DNA of 64,000 nt from Acidobacteriota bacterium (lineage in GTDB: Bacteria > Acidobacteriota > UBA6911): assembly GCA_016929335.1 (NCBI GenBank), contig JAFGIY010000196.1:1-64000 (forward strand). The letters run 5' to 3'. Numbering within the stretch: position 1 is the first letter of the stretch; each line of letters opens with the position of its first letter. Position numbers and translations under genes: made by a program. This document shows positions 8,316 through 17,257 of this stretch, piece by piece. The notes under the pieces are model-generated. The model was not told the origin of the DNA and made no database searches. It worked only from the letters and a program-made list of their open reading frames with translations.

Positions 8316-10238
8316 CTATGCCGTTGCAGGCTTGCCCTTAGGATTGATCAGCTGCGGCAGCGGCGTAGAACCGGCCGGTTTTTCCTTTGCCGGTTCGCCC
8401 TCGGAATCCGTATCGGAAGAAGCCGCTATCCTGGGTTTCAGAGGCCGGCCTTTGATGATCGCCTCGATTTCCACGCTGTCCAGGGTTTCATATTCCAGAA
8501 GAGCGTCCGCCAACCGGATCAGGCTGTCGCGGTTTTCTTCCAGAGTTTTGCTTGCCCGGTTGTAGCCCTCTTCCACGATCCTTTTGACTTCCTGATCGAT
8601 TCGAATGGCGGTATCTTCGCTGTAATCCCGGTGCTGCGCAATTTCTCTGCCGAGGAAAATCTGTTCTTCTTTTTTCCCGAAGGTCAGCGGGCCCATTACC
8701 GGGCTCATTCCCCACTCGGTGACCATCTTGCGCGCCCGCTCCGTGGCAACCTCGATATCGTTGGCTGCGCCGGTTGTTTCGAGATCCAAAAACATTTTTT
8801 CCGCGCAGCGGCCGCCCATCAGGATGGCAATCTGGCCTTCGACAAATTCTTTCGTGTAGTTGTGCTTGTCTGTTTCCGGAAGCTGCTGGGTCAGTCCCAA
8901 TGCCATTCCTCTTGGGATGATGGTGACTTTATGAAGCGGATCGCTTCCGGGGACCATGAAGGCTACCAGCGCGTGTCCGGCTTCATGATAGGCCGTAACC
9001 TTTTTGTCGCTTTCGGTAATCACCATGGATTTACGTTCTTTGCCCATCAGAACCTTGTCTTTGGCCCCCTCGAAGTCGCTCATCGCCACAACTTTCCGGT
9101 TATACCTGGCTGCGTTGAGCGCGGCTTCATTCACAAGGTTTGCCAGCGCAGCTCCGGAGAAACCCGGAGTGCCGCGGGCGATCACTGAAACATTGACGTC
9201 ATCCGAGAGCGGTATTTTGCGCGTGTGGACTTTTAGGATGCCCTCCCTCCCGCGTATATCCGGCAACGGCACTACCACCTGCCTGTCGAACCGGCCCGGT
9301 CTCAGAAGCGCCGGATCCAGCACATCCGGACGGTTGCTGGCGGCAATCAGAATGACTCCGTCATTGGACTCGAAGCCATCCATTTCAACCAGCAGCTGGT
9401 TCAGGGTCTGCTCTCTTTCATCGTGGCCGCCGCCCAGTCCGGCGCCTCGATGGCGTCCTACGGCATCAATTTCATCGATGAAAATAATGCAGGGAGCATT
9501 CTTTTTGCCTTGTTCGAACAGGTCCCGCACTCTGCTGGCTCCGACTCCGACAAACATTTCCACAAAATCGGATCCGCTGATGGAGAAAAACGGTACATTT
9601 GCTTCACCCGCGATGGCGCGCGCGAGAAGAGTCTTGCCGGTGCCCGGAGGTCCCATAAGGAGGACGCCCTTAGGAATACGGCCTCCCAGCTTCTGAAATT
9701 TTTGAGGTTCTTTGAGGAATTCGATAATTTCGGTCAGTTCCTCTTTGGCTTCTTCGACGCCTGCCACATCCTTGAAGGTAACCTTTTTCTGCTGGCTTGA
9801 CAGGAGCCGTGCCCGGCTCTTGCCGAATGACAGAGCTTTGTTTCCTCCGCTCTGCATCTGCCGGATCATGAAAATCCAGAAGGCGAAAAGCAGTATGAAG
9901 GGAAGCCATGATGACAGAAAGACATACATGAGGGAGGAATTGGATGATTTTTCGAATTTTATGGAAACGCCATTCTGCCGCAGATCCTTGGACAGATCAC
10001 CGACCGCTTCAGCGGATATGGTGGTTTTAAACTTCTTGCCGTTGGTATCTTCTCCCTCGAGGTCTTCTCCCATGATTTTGACGGACTTGATCTTCTTGGC
10101 CGTCATGTCCTGGTAGAAGGCGCTGAAATCCTTCTCTTCAATATTGACGTCGCGGATGTTGTAAAACAGCTGCCATAGCAGTACCAACGACACCGCTACT
10201 GCCAGCCATACCAGGATGTTCTTCATATTGGTGCTCAA
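8316..10238 (-). CDS. ftsH: ATP-dependent zinc metalloprotease FtsH
   Basis: This protein is 640 residues from a TTG start at 10238. I chose the TTG because a GGAGG sits 8 bases upstream and the resulting N-terminus ([12 protein letters not shown]) matches FtsH proteins; a GTG five codons earlier lacks a site. It has two membrane helices (about 5-23 and 100-120), an AAA domain with Walker A GPPGTGKT near 199 and Walker B FIDEIDAV, the SRH region, and the zinc protease motif HEAGHA near 419. It degrades misfolded membrane proteins and selected cytosolic regulators. The C-terminal tail after about 600 is low in complexity and rich in Pro and Glu. Confidence 0.96.
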   Translation of the reverse strand: MSTNMKNILVWLAVAVSLVLLWQLFYNIRDVNIEEKDFSAFYQDMTAKKIKSVKIMGEDLEGEDTNGKKFKTTISAEAVGDLSKDLRQNGVSIKFEKSSNSSLMYVFLSSWLPFILLFAFWIFMIRQMQSGGNKALSFGKSRARLLSSQQKKVTFKDVAGVEEAKEELTEIIEFLKEPQKFQKLGGRIPKGVLLMGPPGTGKTLLARAIAGEANVPFFSISGSDFVEMFVGVGASRVRDLFEQGKKNAPCIIFIDEIDAVGRHRGAGLGGGHDEREQTLNQLLVEMDGFESNDGVILIAASNRPDVLDPALLRPGRFDRQVVVPLPDIRGREGILKVHTRKIPLSDDVNVSVIARGTPGFSGAALANLVNEAALNAARYNRKVVAMSDFEGAKDKVLMGKERKSMVITESDKKVTAYHEAGHALVAFMVPGSDPLHKVTIIPRGMALGLTQQLPETDKHNYTKEFVEGQIAILMGGRCAEKMFLDLETTGAANDIEVATERARKMVTEWGMSPVMGPLTFGKKEEQIFLGREIAQHRDYSEDTAIRIDQEVKRIVEEGYNRASKTLEENRDSLIRLADALLEYETLDSVEIEAIIKGRPLKPRIAASSDTDSEGEPAKEKPAGSTPLPQLINPKGKPATA

Positions 10239-10324
10239 AACATAAACCTCCACTCAGGACTTCGCAGCCACTGCCTCCTTCATCGGCTCAGATCGGGAGT
10301 GTCCTTACGAAGTCCACAAATGCA

Positions 10325-10333
10325 ATTATAGCA
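10325..10333 (-). promoter_or_regulatory. Extended -10 promoter candidate for ftsH
   Basis: On the minus strand the sequence is TGCTATAAT, a perfect TATAAT with the TGn extension, about 87 bases before the ftsH start. No good -35 box is seen 16-18 bases further up, which is tolerated for extended -10 promoters. It would allow ftsH expression independent of tilS. Confidence 0.5.
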
Positions 10334-10413
10334 GAGCCATCGGCGGGTTTCCTAGTAACTCTGAAACCCTGCCACAATATAAGACCCCATAGCCGTTATG
10401 CAGGTTTCAAAAC

Positions 10414-11853
10414 TTAAAATTCTTTTTTTTCTTTATCTGCATCCGGAATCACTTCCAGGAGGATGCATTTTCGTGATCCGGGCCTGGCTTCGTAGCGGCG
10501 CGCCGGCCGGAAACCCGGAATCCAGATAACATCCTTTCCTGCGGCAACCATTGGCAATGCAGCGCGTTGCCGGGAAGGAACTTTGCCCGTAATCAGCAGC
10601 TTCTTGACTTTGCGATGTCTTGGGCCGCCGTACCTGTCTCCCGGTTCTCTGGAACGGATAGTGAGAAACCGGGGCAGCGTGGATGAATCGATATATGCCT
10701 GCCGGGAGCGGTTGTCTTTCATGGCTTTCGCATTAGGCGCGCTGCATTCTATTGAGCGGAAAGCCGATCCGGTTTCCGGGACACGGCATTCACCCGGCAG
10801 ATCAAGCCTATATATAAATGATGGCGCCGGCTGAGTCTTCTGCCCGGTCAACAGCAGCGTATCAAACTGCCTGAATGCCGTCTTCCCCTGAGGCAGCCGG
10901 ATCTGGTCCCCGCTGCAGTCCGCCCGGCAAATGGACAATACACTCTCAATATTCCTGAACGTTATTCCGCGGAGGGATCCCATGCATTCCTTTAGAGCTC
11001 GTCGGACCACATGCTTCTGCAGCACGGGATGGAGTTCGGCAAAACCTTTCAGATGTATTAACAGATTTTCCCCGTTCTTGACGCAGGCTTCTTCGAAAAT
11101 CCGGTTTGCCTCCGACTCGATGAAATCCCATGCTTCGCGGGCTAATGAAGCTTCCCGCGCAAGGGTGGAGATCAGCTGCGGATTGAAGTGTTTCGTGAGA
11201 TAGGGCAGCAATTCTCCGCGGATTTTGTTCCTGGAATACTGAAGATTTTTATTCGTGGAATCCTCAACATAGCTTGCCTGCTTTTGCGTCAGATATTTGA
11301 GGATGGAATCTCTGCCGCATTCCAGCAGGGGCCGGATCACCAGCCCATCGAGGACAGGATGTATGGCGGAGAGTCCTTCGATCCCGCTTCCGCGGATAAA
11401 ACGGAAAAGAACCGTTTCGGCCTGGTCGTTCAGCGTATGGCCGACCGCGATCTTCTGAGCACCGATCTTTTGTGCAGTGCGCCGGAGAAAATCGTAACGC
11501 AATTGACGGGCGAGCTCTTCCAGGTTTTCCTTATTTGCCGCCGCTTTTTGTTTGACTTCAATCCTTTCCGAAAAAAAGGGAAGCTTCAGATCTGCACTGA
11601 TGCGGCGGACAAATTCCTCGTCGGCGTCCCCCTCCGGTCCACGGATGCGGTGGTTCAGGTGGGCGACAGAGAGCGAAAGGCCGAGCTTTGGGGCGAGCTT
11701 TTGGAGGCAGTACAACAGGGCGATGGAATCCGCTCCTCCGGACACGGCTGCAAGAACGTGTTCGCCGGGCAGAAGCATGTCGAATTTTTGAATGGTCTTC
11801 CGCACCTGCATTTCAAGGGGATGGAGTTTGATTGATCGCGGTTTAGCGGGCAT
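10414..11853 (-). CDS. tilS: tRNA(Ile)-lysidine synthase
   Basis: This 479-residue protein has the PP-loop N-type ATP pyrophosphatase signature AAVSGGADSIALLY near residue 39. The catalytic domain follows (VAHLNHRIRG, AVGHTLNDQAETVLFRFIRGSG), with TilS-specific middle and C-terminal substrate-binding domains (RSREPGDRYGG, KVKKLLI). TilS converts C34 of the AUA-reading tRNA-Ile to lysidine. It heads the minus-strand housekeeping run, and its 3' neighbour is ftsH as in many phyla. A 113-bp repeat element lies in the divergent gap to hemB. Confidence 0.95.
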   Translation of the reverse strand: MPAKPRSIKLHPLEMQVRKTIQKFDMLLPGEHVLAAVSGGADSIALLYCLQKLAPKLGLSLSVAHLNHRIRGPEGDADEEFVRRISADLKLPFFSERIEVKQKAAANKENLEELARQLRYDFLRRTAQKIGAQKIAVGHTLNDQAETVLFRFIRGSGIEGLSAIHPVLDGLVIRPLLECGRDSILKYLTQKQASYVEDSTNKNLQYSRNKIRGELLPYLTKHFNPQLISTLAREASLAREAWDFIESEANRIFEEACVKNGENLLIHLKGFAELHPVLQKHVVRRALKECMGSLRGITFRNIESVLSICRADCSGDQIRLPQGKTAFRQFDTLLLTGQKTQPAPSFIYRLDLPGECRVPETGSAFRSIECSAPNAKAMKDNRSRQAYIDSSTLPRFLTIRSREPGDRYGGPRHRKVKKLLITGKVPSRQRAALPMVAAGKDVIWIPGFRPARRYEARPGSRKCILLEVIPDADKEKKEF

Positions 11854-11915
11854 TTATCCACTTTTACCATAAATCCATCTCAACTAACATCTCAATAACC
11901 TGCGGCTTTACTCCT

Positions 11916-12028
11916 CATGTGGGCCGCGGCTTCAGCCGCGACAGGTTCGTGAAAATAGAAGGTCAGGCATAGATATTATGCATGCATAGGATTAACTGCG
12001 TGTCGCGGCTGAAGCCGCGACCCACATG
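11916..12028. repeat. 113-bp palindromic intergenic element, copy A
   Basis: The two 28-base ends are inverted copies with a single mismatch, starting CATGTGGG and containing CGCGGCTTCAGCCGCG, which is itself a small hairpin. A second copy at 57833-57945 has exactly the same length and a similar core (AGAAGG, CAGGCAT, AGGATTAA at matching positions). It has no coding capacity. It looks like a MITE- or REP-type element mobilised in trans; no transposase for it is in the window. It fills the divergent tilS-hemB gap and ends about 15 bp before the likely hemB -10 box. Confidence 0.85.
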
Positions 12029-12042
12029 TTTGGGCGATACTG

Positions 12043-12051
12043 TGTTATAAT
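12043..12051 (+). promoter_or_regulatory. Extended -10 promoter candidate for hemB
   Basis: TGTTATAAT is a consensus -10 with the TGn extension, 51 bases before the hemB start codon. The -35 position (about 12023-12028) falls on the last bases of the 113-bp repeat (CACATG) and is not a recognisable -35 box. Confidence 0.5.
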
Positions 12052-12102
12052 TCTGCACTTTCTCAGGCTTTCCGCGCCTTTTTCAGAGAAAAGGAGATGG
12101 AC

Positions 12103-13074
12103 ATGACCTTCCCGACTACTCGCCCAAGACGGCTTCGCATGAATGAGATTGTTCGAGATATGGTGCGCGAAACCCGTCTCTCGCCCGAGCAGTTTGTCTA
12201 CCCCATGTTTGTCTGTCCGGGCGAAGGATTGAAAAGAGAGATATCGTCGATGCCCGGCAATTATCACTGGTCGGTTGATATGCTGGTCGAGGAAGTTCGC
12301 TCCGTGAAATCTCTGGGAATCGGCGGGATCATGCTTTTCGGCATTCCCGAGAAAAAGGACGACCGCGCCGGCGGTGCCTATGATGATCATGGGATCGTGC
12401 AGGAAGCCGTGCGTGCGCTGAAGAGAGAAGTCCCCGGCATTCTGGTGATTACGGATGTCTGCCTGTGCGAATATACCGCGAACGGGCATTGCGGCCTTGT
12501 TTCAGGTGAAGAAATTCTGAACGACGAGAGCCTGGAGCTGATTGCTATGACGGCCCTTTCGCAAGCCAAAGCCGGAGCGGACATCGTAGCGCCTTCCGAC
12601 ATGATGGATGGAAGAGTCGGGGCAATTCGGAAGCTTCTGGACGCAAACCATTATCAGAATATTCCGATCCTCTCCTATGCGGTGAAATACGCATCCGGTT
12701 TCTATGGGCCGTTTCGCGAAGCGGCCGACTCCGCTCCGGCCTTTGGCGACCGGCGCAGTCATCAAATGGATCCTGCAAATGCTCTGGAGGCTCTGCGGGA
12801 AGTCGAACTTGATATTGAAGAAGGCGCGGACATATTGATGGTAAAACCTGCGGGTCCTTATCTGGATATCATTCGAATGCTGAAGGACCGCTATCCGCAC
12901 CCGCTGGCTGCATATCAGGTAAGCGGGGAATATTCCGCACTGATGGCGGCAGGACAGATGGGATGGCTGGATTTGCCGCGAACCATGATGGAGTCCCTGA
13001 TCGGAATCCGTCGCGCAGGCGCCGACATCATCCTTACATACTTCGCAAAAGAGGCCGCAAAACTGTTGAGGTGA
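12103..13074 (+). CDS. hemB: Delta-aminolevulinic acid dehydratase (porphobilinogen synthase)
   Basis: This is a 323-residue enzyme. I place the start at the ATG at 12103 because AAGGAG ends 6 bases before it; the in-frame ATG at 12097 abuts that site. The Schiff-base lysines are visible in [15 protein letters not shown] (about K194) and [11 protein letters not shown] (about K247). The cysteine-rich metal site [14 protein letters not shown] near residue 119 indicates the zinc-type enzyme. It condenses two 5-aminolevulinates to porphobilinogen. The next gene, hemL, makes its substrate, so the pair forms a C5-pathway haem operon. Confidence 0.96.
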   Translation: MTFPTTRPRRLRMNEIVRDMVRETRLSPEQFVYPMFVCPGEGLKREISSMPGNYHWSVDMLVEEVRSVKSLGIGGIMLFGIPEKKDDRAGGAYDDHGIVQEAVRALKREVPGILVITDVCLCEYTANGHCGLVSGEEILNDESLELIAMTALSQAKAGADIVAPSDMMDGRVGAIRKLLDANHYQNIPILSYAVKYASGFYGPFREAADSAPAFGDRRSHQMDPANALEALREVELDIEEGADILMVKPAGPYLDIIRMLKDRYPHPLAAYQVSGEYSALMAAGQMGWLDLPRTMMESLIGIRRAGADIILTYFAKEAAKLLR

Positions 13075-13161
13075 ACTCGAAGTTCTATCGGCATTAATCG
13101 GCAGGCAGGACGGGAACAGAATATGCAGCCGTGATTCCGCCTCCTGATGGGAGTCAATCCA

Positions 13162-14448
13162 GTGAATCGACGATCGAAAGTCTTATTTGCACGCGCCCAG
13201 AAGCTTATTCCCGGTGGAGTAAACAGCCCGGTCCGCGCGTTCCGGAGTGTCGGCGGGAATCCCCGCTTTATAAGGTCGGGGAAAGGAAGCCATGTTGTGG
13301 ATGTTGACGGCGAGTCTTACATCGACTATCTCGGATCCTGGGGGCCGCTTATTCTCGGCCACTCTCCCGCACCGGTACAGGCTGCACTGAAGAGTCAGAT
13401 CTCGCTGGGGACCAGTTTTGGAGCTTCAACCGAAAACGAAGTGGTGCTGGCGGAAATGATTACCAATGCGATCCCGTCGATTGAAAGGGTACGGCTGGTC
13501 AATTCCGGCACCGAAGCCACGATGAGCGCTATTCGGCTTGCCCGTGCATTTACCAATCGCACCAAAATCATCAAATTCGACGGATGCTATCACGGACATG
13601 TGGACAGCCTGCTGGTAAAGGCGGGCTCCGGTGTGGCGACGCTGGGCTTGCCCGACAGCCCGGGTGTCCAGCCGGCGGAGTGCGGTGCCACAATTTCCAT
13701 TCCCTACAATGATGCCGAAACAGTCCAACAGGTGCTCGAGCTGAATCGAGCCGAGATTGCCGCCATTATTGTTGAGCCGGTTGCGGGGAATATGGGAACT
13801 GTTCTGCCTGCAAAGGGATTCCTGCAGCGGTTGCGCAAGCTCTCGCGCGAGCATGGAGTTCTGCTGATTTTCGACGAGGTGATTACCGGATTCCGGCTGT
13901 CCTATGGAGGAGCTCAAGAGGTGTTGAACGTCAAGCCCGACCTGACATGTCTTGGAAAGATCATCGGAGGCGGGCTCCCCGTGGGCGCCTATGGCGGCCA
14001 CCACGAGATCATGAAGTGGGTAGCTCCGGAAGGACCGGTGTATCAGGCCGGGACGCTTTCCGGTAATCCACTGGCTGTGGCCGCCGGGATCGCCACCTTG
14101 AAGACTCTGAAGAAGCCGGGAACGTACGCGAAGATCGAGCGCATGGCGGTGGAGCTGGCCACAGGGCTGCTGATAGCCGCCGAACGGGCCGGCATCCCGG
14201 TGCAGATCAACAATATCGGCTCGATGTTTACGGTCTTCTTTGCATCATCGCCGGTAACCGATTTCCAGAAAGCGAAGACCAGTGATACGGATCGATACGC
14301 AAAGTTTTTCAATGCGATGCTGGAAAGAGGCGTTTACTTTCCTCCTTCGCAGTTCGAGACCTGTTTCGTGTCTCTGGCGCACACGCATAACGACATCAAA
14401 TCCACCATTCAGGCTGCGCGGGAGGCATTCAAAGCCGCCGCTTCCTGA
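13162..14448 (+). CDS. hemL: Glutamate-1-semialdehyde 2,1-aminomutase
   Basis: This is a 428-residue PLP enzyme from a GTG start at 13162. GGGAG lies 8 bases upstream and the N-terminus (NRRSKVLFARAQKLIPGG) aligns with the family start; an ATG five codons earlier has no site. The class III aminotransferase features are present: NSGTEATMSAIRLAR, DEVITGFR, and the PLP lysine in LGKIIGGGLPVGAYGG near residue 265. It isomerises glutamate-1-semialdehyde to 5-aminolevulinate. It follows hemB closely on the same strand and is convergent with the CorC-type gene 25 bp beyond. Confidence 0.96.
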   Translation: MNRRSKVLFARAQKLIPGGVNSPVRAFRSVGGNPRFIRSGKGSHVVDVDGESYIDYLGSWGPLILGHSPAPVQAALKSQISLGTSFGASTENEVVLAEMITNAIPSIERVRLVNSGTEATMSAIRLARAFTNRTKIIKFDGCYHGHVDSLLVKAGSGVATLGLPDSPGVQPAECGATISIPYNDAETVQQVLELNRAEIAAIIVEPVAGNMGTVLPAKGFLQRLRKLSREHGVLLIFDEVITGFRLSYGGAQEVLNVKPDLTCLGKIIGGGLPVGAYGGHHEIMKWVAPEGPVYQAGTLSGNPLAVAAGIATLKTLKKPGTYAKIERMAVELATGLLIAAERAGIPVQINNIGSMFTVFFASSPVTDFQKAKTSDTDRYAKFFNAMLERGVYFPPSQFETCFVSLAHTHNDIKSTIQAAREAFKAAAS

Positions 14449-14473
14449 AATGGATGACGCTCATATCTCCGGG

Positions 14474-15766
14474 TTATGTCTTGCTGTCCTGTTTTGTCCC
14501 CGCATTGGATGCGCGCACGCGCACCGAGACGATCCTGAATCCCTCGATTTTCTCCATTGTGAAGGTCAGGCTCTCGTACTGCACCGTTTCGCCTCCCATG
14601 AGAAGGCGCCCGGTCAGCGCTTCGAGGAAGCCAGCCAGAGTTGAATATTCGGGAGCTTCGGGCAGTTTCTCATCAAAAAAGCGATTGAAATCCTTGACGG
14701 GAAGTTTTCCCGCAACGGAATAAAGATTGGGTCCCAGCTCGCGGATATCTTCGATTTCGGTGTCGTGTTCATCCCGGATCTCTCCGACGATCTCTTCCAG
14801 CAGGTCCTCCAGCGTGACAATCCCCTCAATGCCGCCGAACTCATCCACGACAATGGCCATATGCAGATGCATGGATTGCATACGGCGCAGCACAAAATCC
14901 AGCGGTGCGGTATCGGGAACGAAATGGGCCGGGCGAAGCAGGGTTTTTAGATTGATTTCCTCGTTTTTGTGGATGTACTGCAGAAGGTCTTTGACGTTCA
15001 GGATGCCGATCGGATTGTCAAAAATCTGCCGGTAGACCGGGATTCGGGAATAATTGGTCTTATTCACCACATCCAGGATCTTCTGTATATCATCGTTGAT
15101 CTCTACGGCAGTCACTTCCACTCGCGGAATCATCACCTCGCGGATCTGTGTAGCGCCGATTTCAAAGATATTGTGAAGCAGCTCTTTCTTTGCTGACGGC
15201 ATGCTCGCTTCACTGGAGCCGGCAATCATTGCCTTGATTTCTTCTTCACTCAGGCCGTGGGCGAAGGGGCTGGCTTTGGGATCCAGTCCTGTGAGAGAAA
15301 CGATGTGATTGGCTGTCCAGGCGGCCAGTCTGGCCAGTGGAAACAGGATCCGGATGGTAATCCGGATAGGTAAAAGGAGGATGCGGGATACCTGTTCCGG
15401 GTAAGCGGCTGCGATGATTTTGGGGGTCAGCTCGCAGAAGATGAGAATAACAATTGAAAAAAGGACGGACCCGGCGAGGCTGAAAATCTCGACATACTCG
15501 CCTGCTATATTGGATGCGATGACATAGGTAACGATGCCGGCGGCGGCAATTTCCGCCACGGTGACCCCGAAAAGGATGACTCCGAGAATGCGGTCGGGAT
15601 TGGAGACAATCTCCTTGATCGCTTCCGCTTCCCTGTCTCCGGCTTCGGCCTGGTATCTCAGCCGGAGACGGTTTACGGCCATATAGGCGGTCTCGGCGGC
15701 GGAAAAAAACACCGCGAGGACCATGAAGAAGGCCAGGAGAACGAAATAAAGCAGCAGGGGAGACAA
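14474..15766 (-). CDS. CNNM/CorC-HlyC family transport-associated membrane protein
   Basis: This is a 430-residue protein. Residues 1-180 carry the CNNM (DUF21) membrane domain with four hydrophobic helices and the FFSAAETAYMAVNRLRLR signature. Residues about 200-320 form a tandem CBS pair (MIPRVEVTAVE, RIPVYRQIFDNPIGILNVKDLL, HMAIVVDEFGG). Residues about 335-415 form the CorC_HlyC domain (DFNRFFDEKLP, YSTLAGFLEALTG). Members are linked to magnesium or cobalt efflux; the haemolysin label is historical. It begins 2 bp after carD ends, so the two are cotranscribed. Confidence 0.9.
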   Translation of the reverse strand: MSPLLLYFVLLAFFMVLAVFFSAAETAYMAVNRLRLRYQAEAGDREAEAIKEIVSNPDRILGVILFGVTVAEIAAAGIVTYVIASNIAGEYVEIFSLAGSVLFSIVILIFCELTPKIIAAAYPEQVSRILLLPIRITIRILFPLARLAAWTANHIVSLTGLDPKASPFAHGLSEEEIKAMIAGSSEASMPSAKKELLHNIFEIGATQIREVMIPRVEVTAVEINDDIQKILDVVNKTNYSRIPVYRQIFDNPIGILNVKDLLQYIHKNEEINLKTLLRPAHFVPDTAPLDFVLRRMQSMHLHMAIVVDEFGGIEGIVTLEDLLEEIVGEIRDEHDTEIEDIRELGPNLYSVAGKLPVKDFNRFFDEKLPEAPEYSTLAGFLEALTGRLLMGGETVQYESLTFTMEKIEGFRIVSVRVRASNAGTKQDSKT

Positions 15767-15768
15767 GG

Positions 15769-16281
15769 CTAGGCAGTGGTCTTCACCGAGCGTGAATATG
15801 CCTCGGAGAGCAGACGGTCTATTTGGTCTTCGACTGACTTCTCATTCAACCCACGGACGGTTGCTACTTCGCTGATAATAAGCTGTTTAGCGCGATCCAA
15901 CATTCGCTTTTCGCGGAACGAAAGGCTTTTTCTGTAGCTAAGGTATACTAGATTCTTGAGCACTTCTGCTACCTGGAAGATGGAACCGGTGCGCATTTTT
16001 TCGGAATGATCCTTATAGCGGCCCTTCCAGTCGGCCTCGGGTTCGAAGAAATCCTCCTTGAGGAGCTTGAAGAGTCCATCCACGTCGGATTTTTTTATTA
16101 TTCGGCGCAAACCGACGCTTTTAACATTGGCGGTAGGGACCATGACAACGGATGCGTTGGAATGGATCCGAAGCATATAAAATTGCTCCGGGGTGCCATT
16201 GACGGATCGGCTGCTGACCTCCTCGATAATACCGACGCCATGATTGGGATAGACGACCTTTTCTCCTATACGAAAATCCAT
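15769..16281 (-). CDS. carD: CarD family transcriptional regulator
   Basis: This 170-residue protein has the N-terminal CarD/TRCF RNA polymerase beta-binding Tudor-like domain (FRIGEKVVYPNHGVGIIEEV, residues 2-60) and a helical C-terminal domain rich in basic residues and ending in a leucine-rich helix. CarD stabilises open complexes at rRNA and other promoters in mycobacteria and myxobacteria. A GGAGG lies 4 bases before the ATG. The promoter is divergent from that of tRNA-Leu about 40 bp away. Confidence 0.93.
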   Translation of the reverse strand: MDFRIGEKVVYPNHGVGIIEEVSSRSVNGTPEQFYMLRIHSNASVVMVPTANVKSVGLRRIIKKSDVDGLFKLLKEDFFEPEADWKGRYKDHSEKMRTGSIFQVAEVLKNLVYLSYRKSLSFREKRMLDRAKQLIISEVATVRGLNEKSVEDQIDRLLSEAYSRSVKTTA

Positions 16282-16301
16282 AATTCCTCCGGGAACGAAG
16301 T

Positions 16302-16330
16302 ATTATAACAGAAACGGCGGGGATGATCAA
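16302..16330 (-). promoter_or_regulatory. Promoter of carD
   Basis: On the minus strand a TTGATC -35 (16325-16330) is separated by 17 bases from an extended -10, TGTTATAAT, whose hexamer occupies 16302-16307. The start codon is about 21 bases downstream of the hexamer, giving a very short leader that holds the GGAGG. Confidence 0.65.
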
Positions 16331-16344
16331 AGAAACCCTCCCCG

Positions 16345-16374
16345 TTGACTCGGGGGGAGGGGATAAGCTACTAT
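16345..16374 (+). promoter_or_regulatory. Promoter of tRNA-Leu
   Basis: TTGACT (16345-16350) and TACTAT (16369-16374) are 18 bases apart and point toward the tRNA, whose mature 5' end is about 32 bases further on. The spacer contains a G-rich run. It is back to back with the carD promoter. Confidence 0.6.
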
Positions 16375-16406
16375 TTGCGACCGCATCAAGTGAAGCACTC
16401 AGAAGC

Positions 16407-16494
16407 GCCGAAGTGGCGGAATTGGCAGACGCACGGGACTCAAAATCCCGCGCTCCTCGCGAGCATGAGGGTTCAAGTCCCTCCTTCGGCACCA
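16407..16494 (+). tRNA. tRNA-Leu (anticodon CAA)
   Basis: The cloverleaf is complete. The acceptor stem GCCGAAG pairs with CTTCGGC. The D arm, an anticodon stem CGGGA/TCCCG with loop CTCAAAA (anticodon CAA, reading UUG), a long class II variable arm and the T arm GAGGG-TTCAAGT-CCCTC are all present. The discriminator A is followed by an encoded CCA (16492-16494). Confidence 0.97.
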
Positions 16495-16785
16495 TTCCTT
16501 ACAACTATTTAGCGCCATTCTGCTGTTTCCCAAAAGCCTGCTCTCACCAGCCATTTTCTTCGTCCTTTCTTCGAACTGACCTTTTCCTTACATTTTTCTT
16601 CCCGGGAAATTGATCACTACATTCCTCCACATCGTGCGGCCATTTATTGCGCAGTGGTCCGCGAAAATAGGCTCTATAAAAGAGGCGGACGGATTTTTTC
16701 TGGACGGCGGGCCTTGAGTTACGGCAGAAATAAAGGCTTTTTTAACTTTTGCCGCGGCAGGAATAGTGATATTTATTGCTGCCGT

Positions 16786-17019
16786 ATGCGTTATCTCGGG
16801 AAAAGGCTGCTGCTCGACCTTCGTGAGAAGGCGGTGCTTTTCAGCGGGCCGCGTCAGGTCGGCAAAACTTACTTGGCAAAAGAATTAGCCGGCGCGGACG
16901 GCGTTTATCTCAACAGCGATGTTCGGACGGATGCTAAGATTATAAACAGCATCGCATGACCCCGCACAACACCGATTGTCGTGCTCGACGAACTGCATAA
17001 GCTTGCTTCAAACTCTTCG
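16786..17019 (+). pseudogene. Remnant of an AAA_14/DUF4143-type ATPase, nonsense-interrupted
   Basis: Translation from the ATG at 16786 gives the N-terminus of the ATPase family that carries a C-terminal DUF4143. It shows a Walker A loop FSGPRQVGKTYLAKEL followed by YLNSD. An in-frame TGA at 16957 interrupts it, but the same frame continues with TTPIVVLDELHKLA, the expected Walker B strand, before similarity ends near 17019. The TGA probably replaced TGG. The rest of this roughly 400-residue family is absent, so the gene is both nonsense-mutated and truncated. Nothing else is recognisable between the tRNA and 17160. Confidence 0.75.
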
Positions 17020-17161
17020 GCACCCCCCGATTCGACTGATTATCGGCAGACTTCCACAAGGAGCACACCTGCAGTCCGGGAAATCCCGAGCCGCCTATCT
17101 TTTGAGCCTCCACTCCCTTCTGTGCTATGATCGCGGCCATCCAATATCCTGAAAGGGCTTC

Positions 17162-17257
17162 ATGAATCAAAGTGAGGAAAGACTCCTCAGTCGTAAAACT
17201 TTCCGCAGTGAAAAAGAGACTCTCCTTGATCCATTATTCGAGGTGATCCGCAAATGA
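17162..17257 (+). CDS. Putative 31-residue ORF overlapping the UroD-family gene
   Basis: A 31-codon frame (begins MNQSEERLLSRKTF) ends in TGA that overlaps the ATG of the next gene as ATGA. A purine-rich GAAAGGG lies 4 bases before its ATG. The peptide is charged and probably helical, with no recognised domain. It could be a leader for translational coupling or the relic of a larger protein. Support is limited to the start, the overlap and a plausible composition. Confidence 0.35.
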   Translation: MNQSEERLLSRKTFRSEKETLLDPLFEVIRK

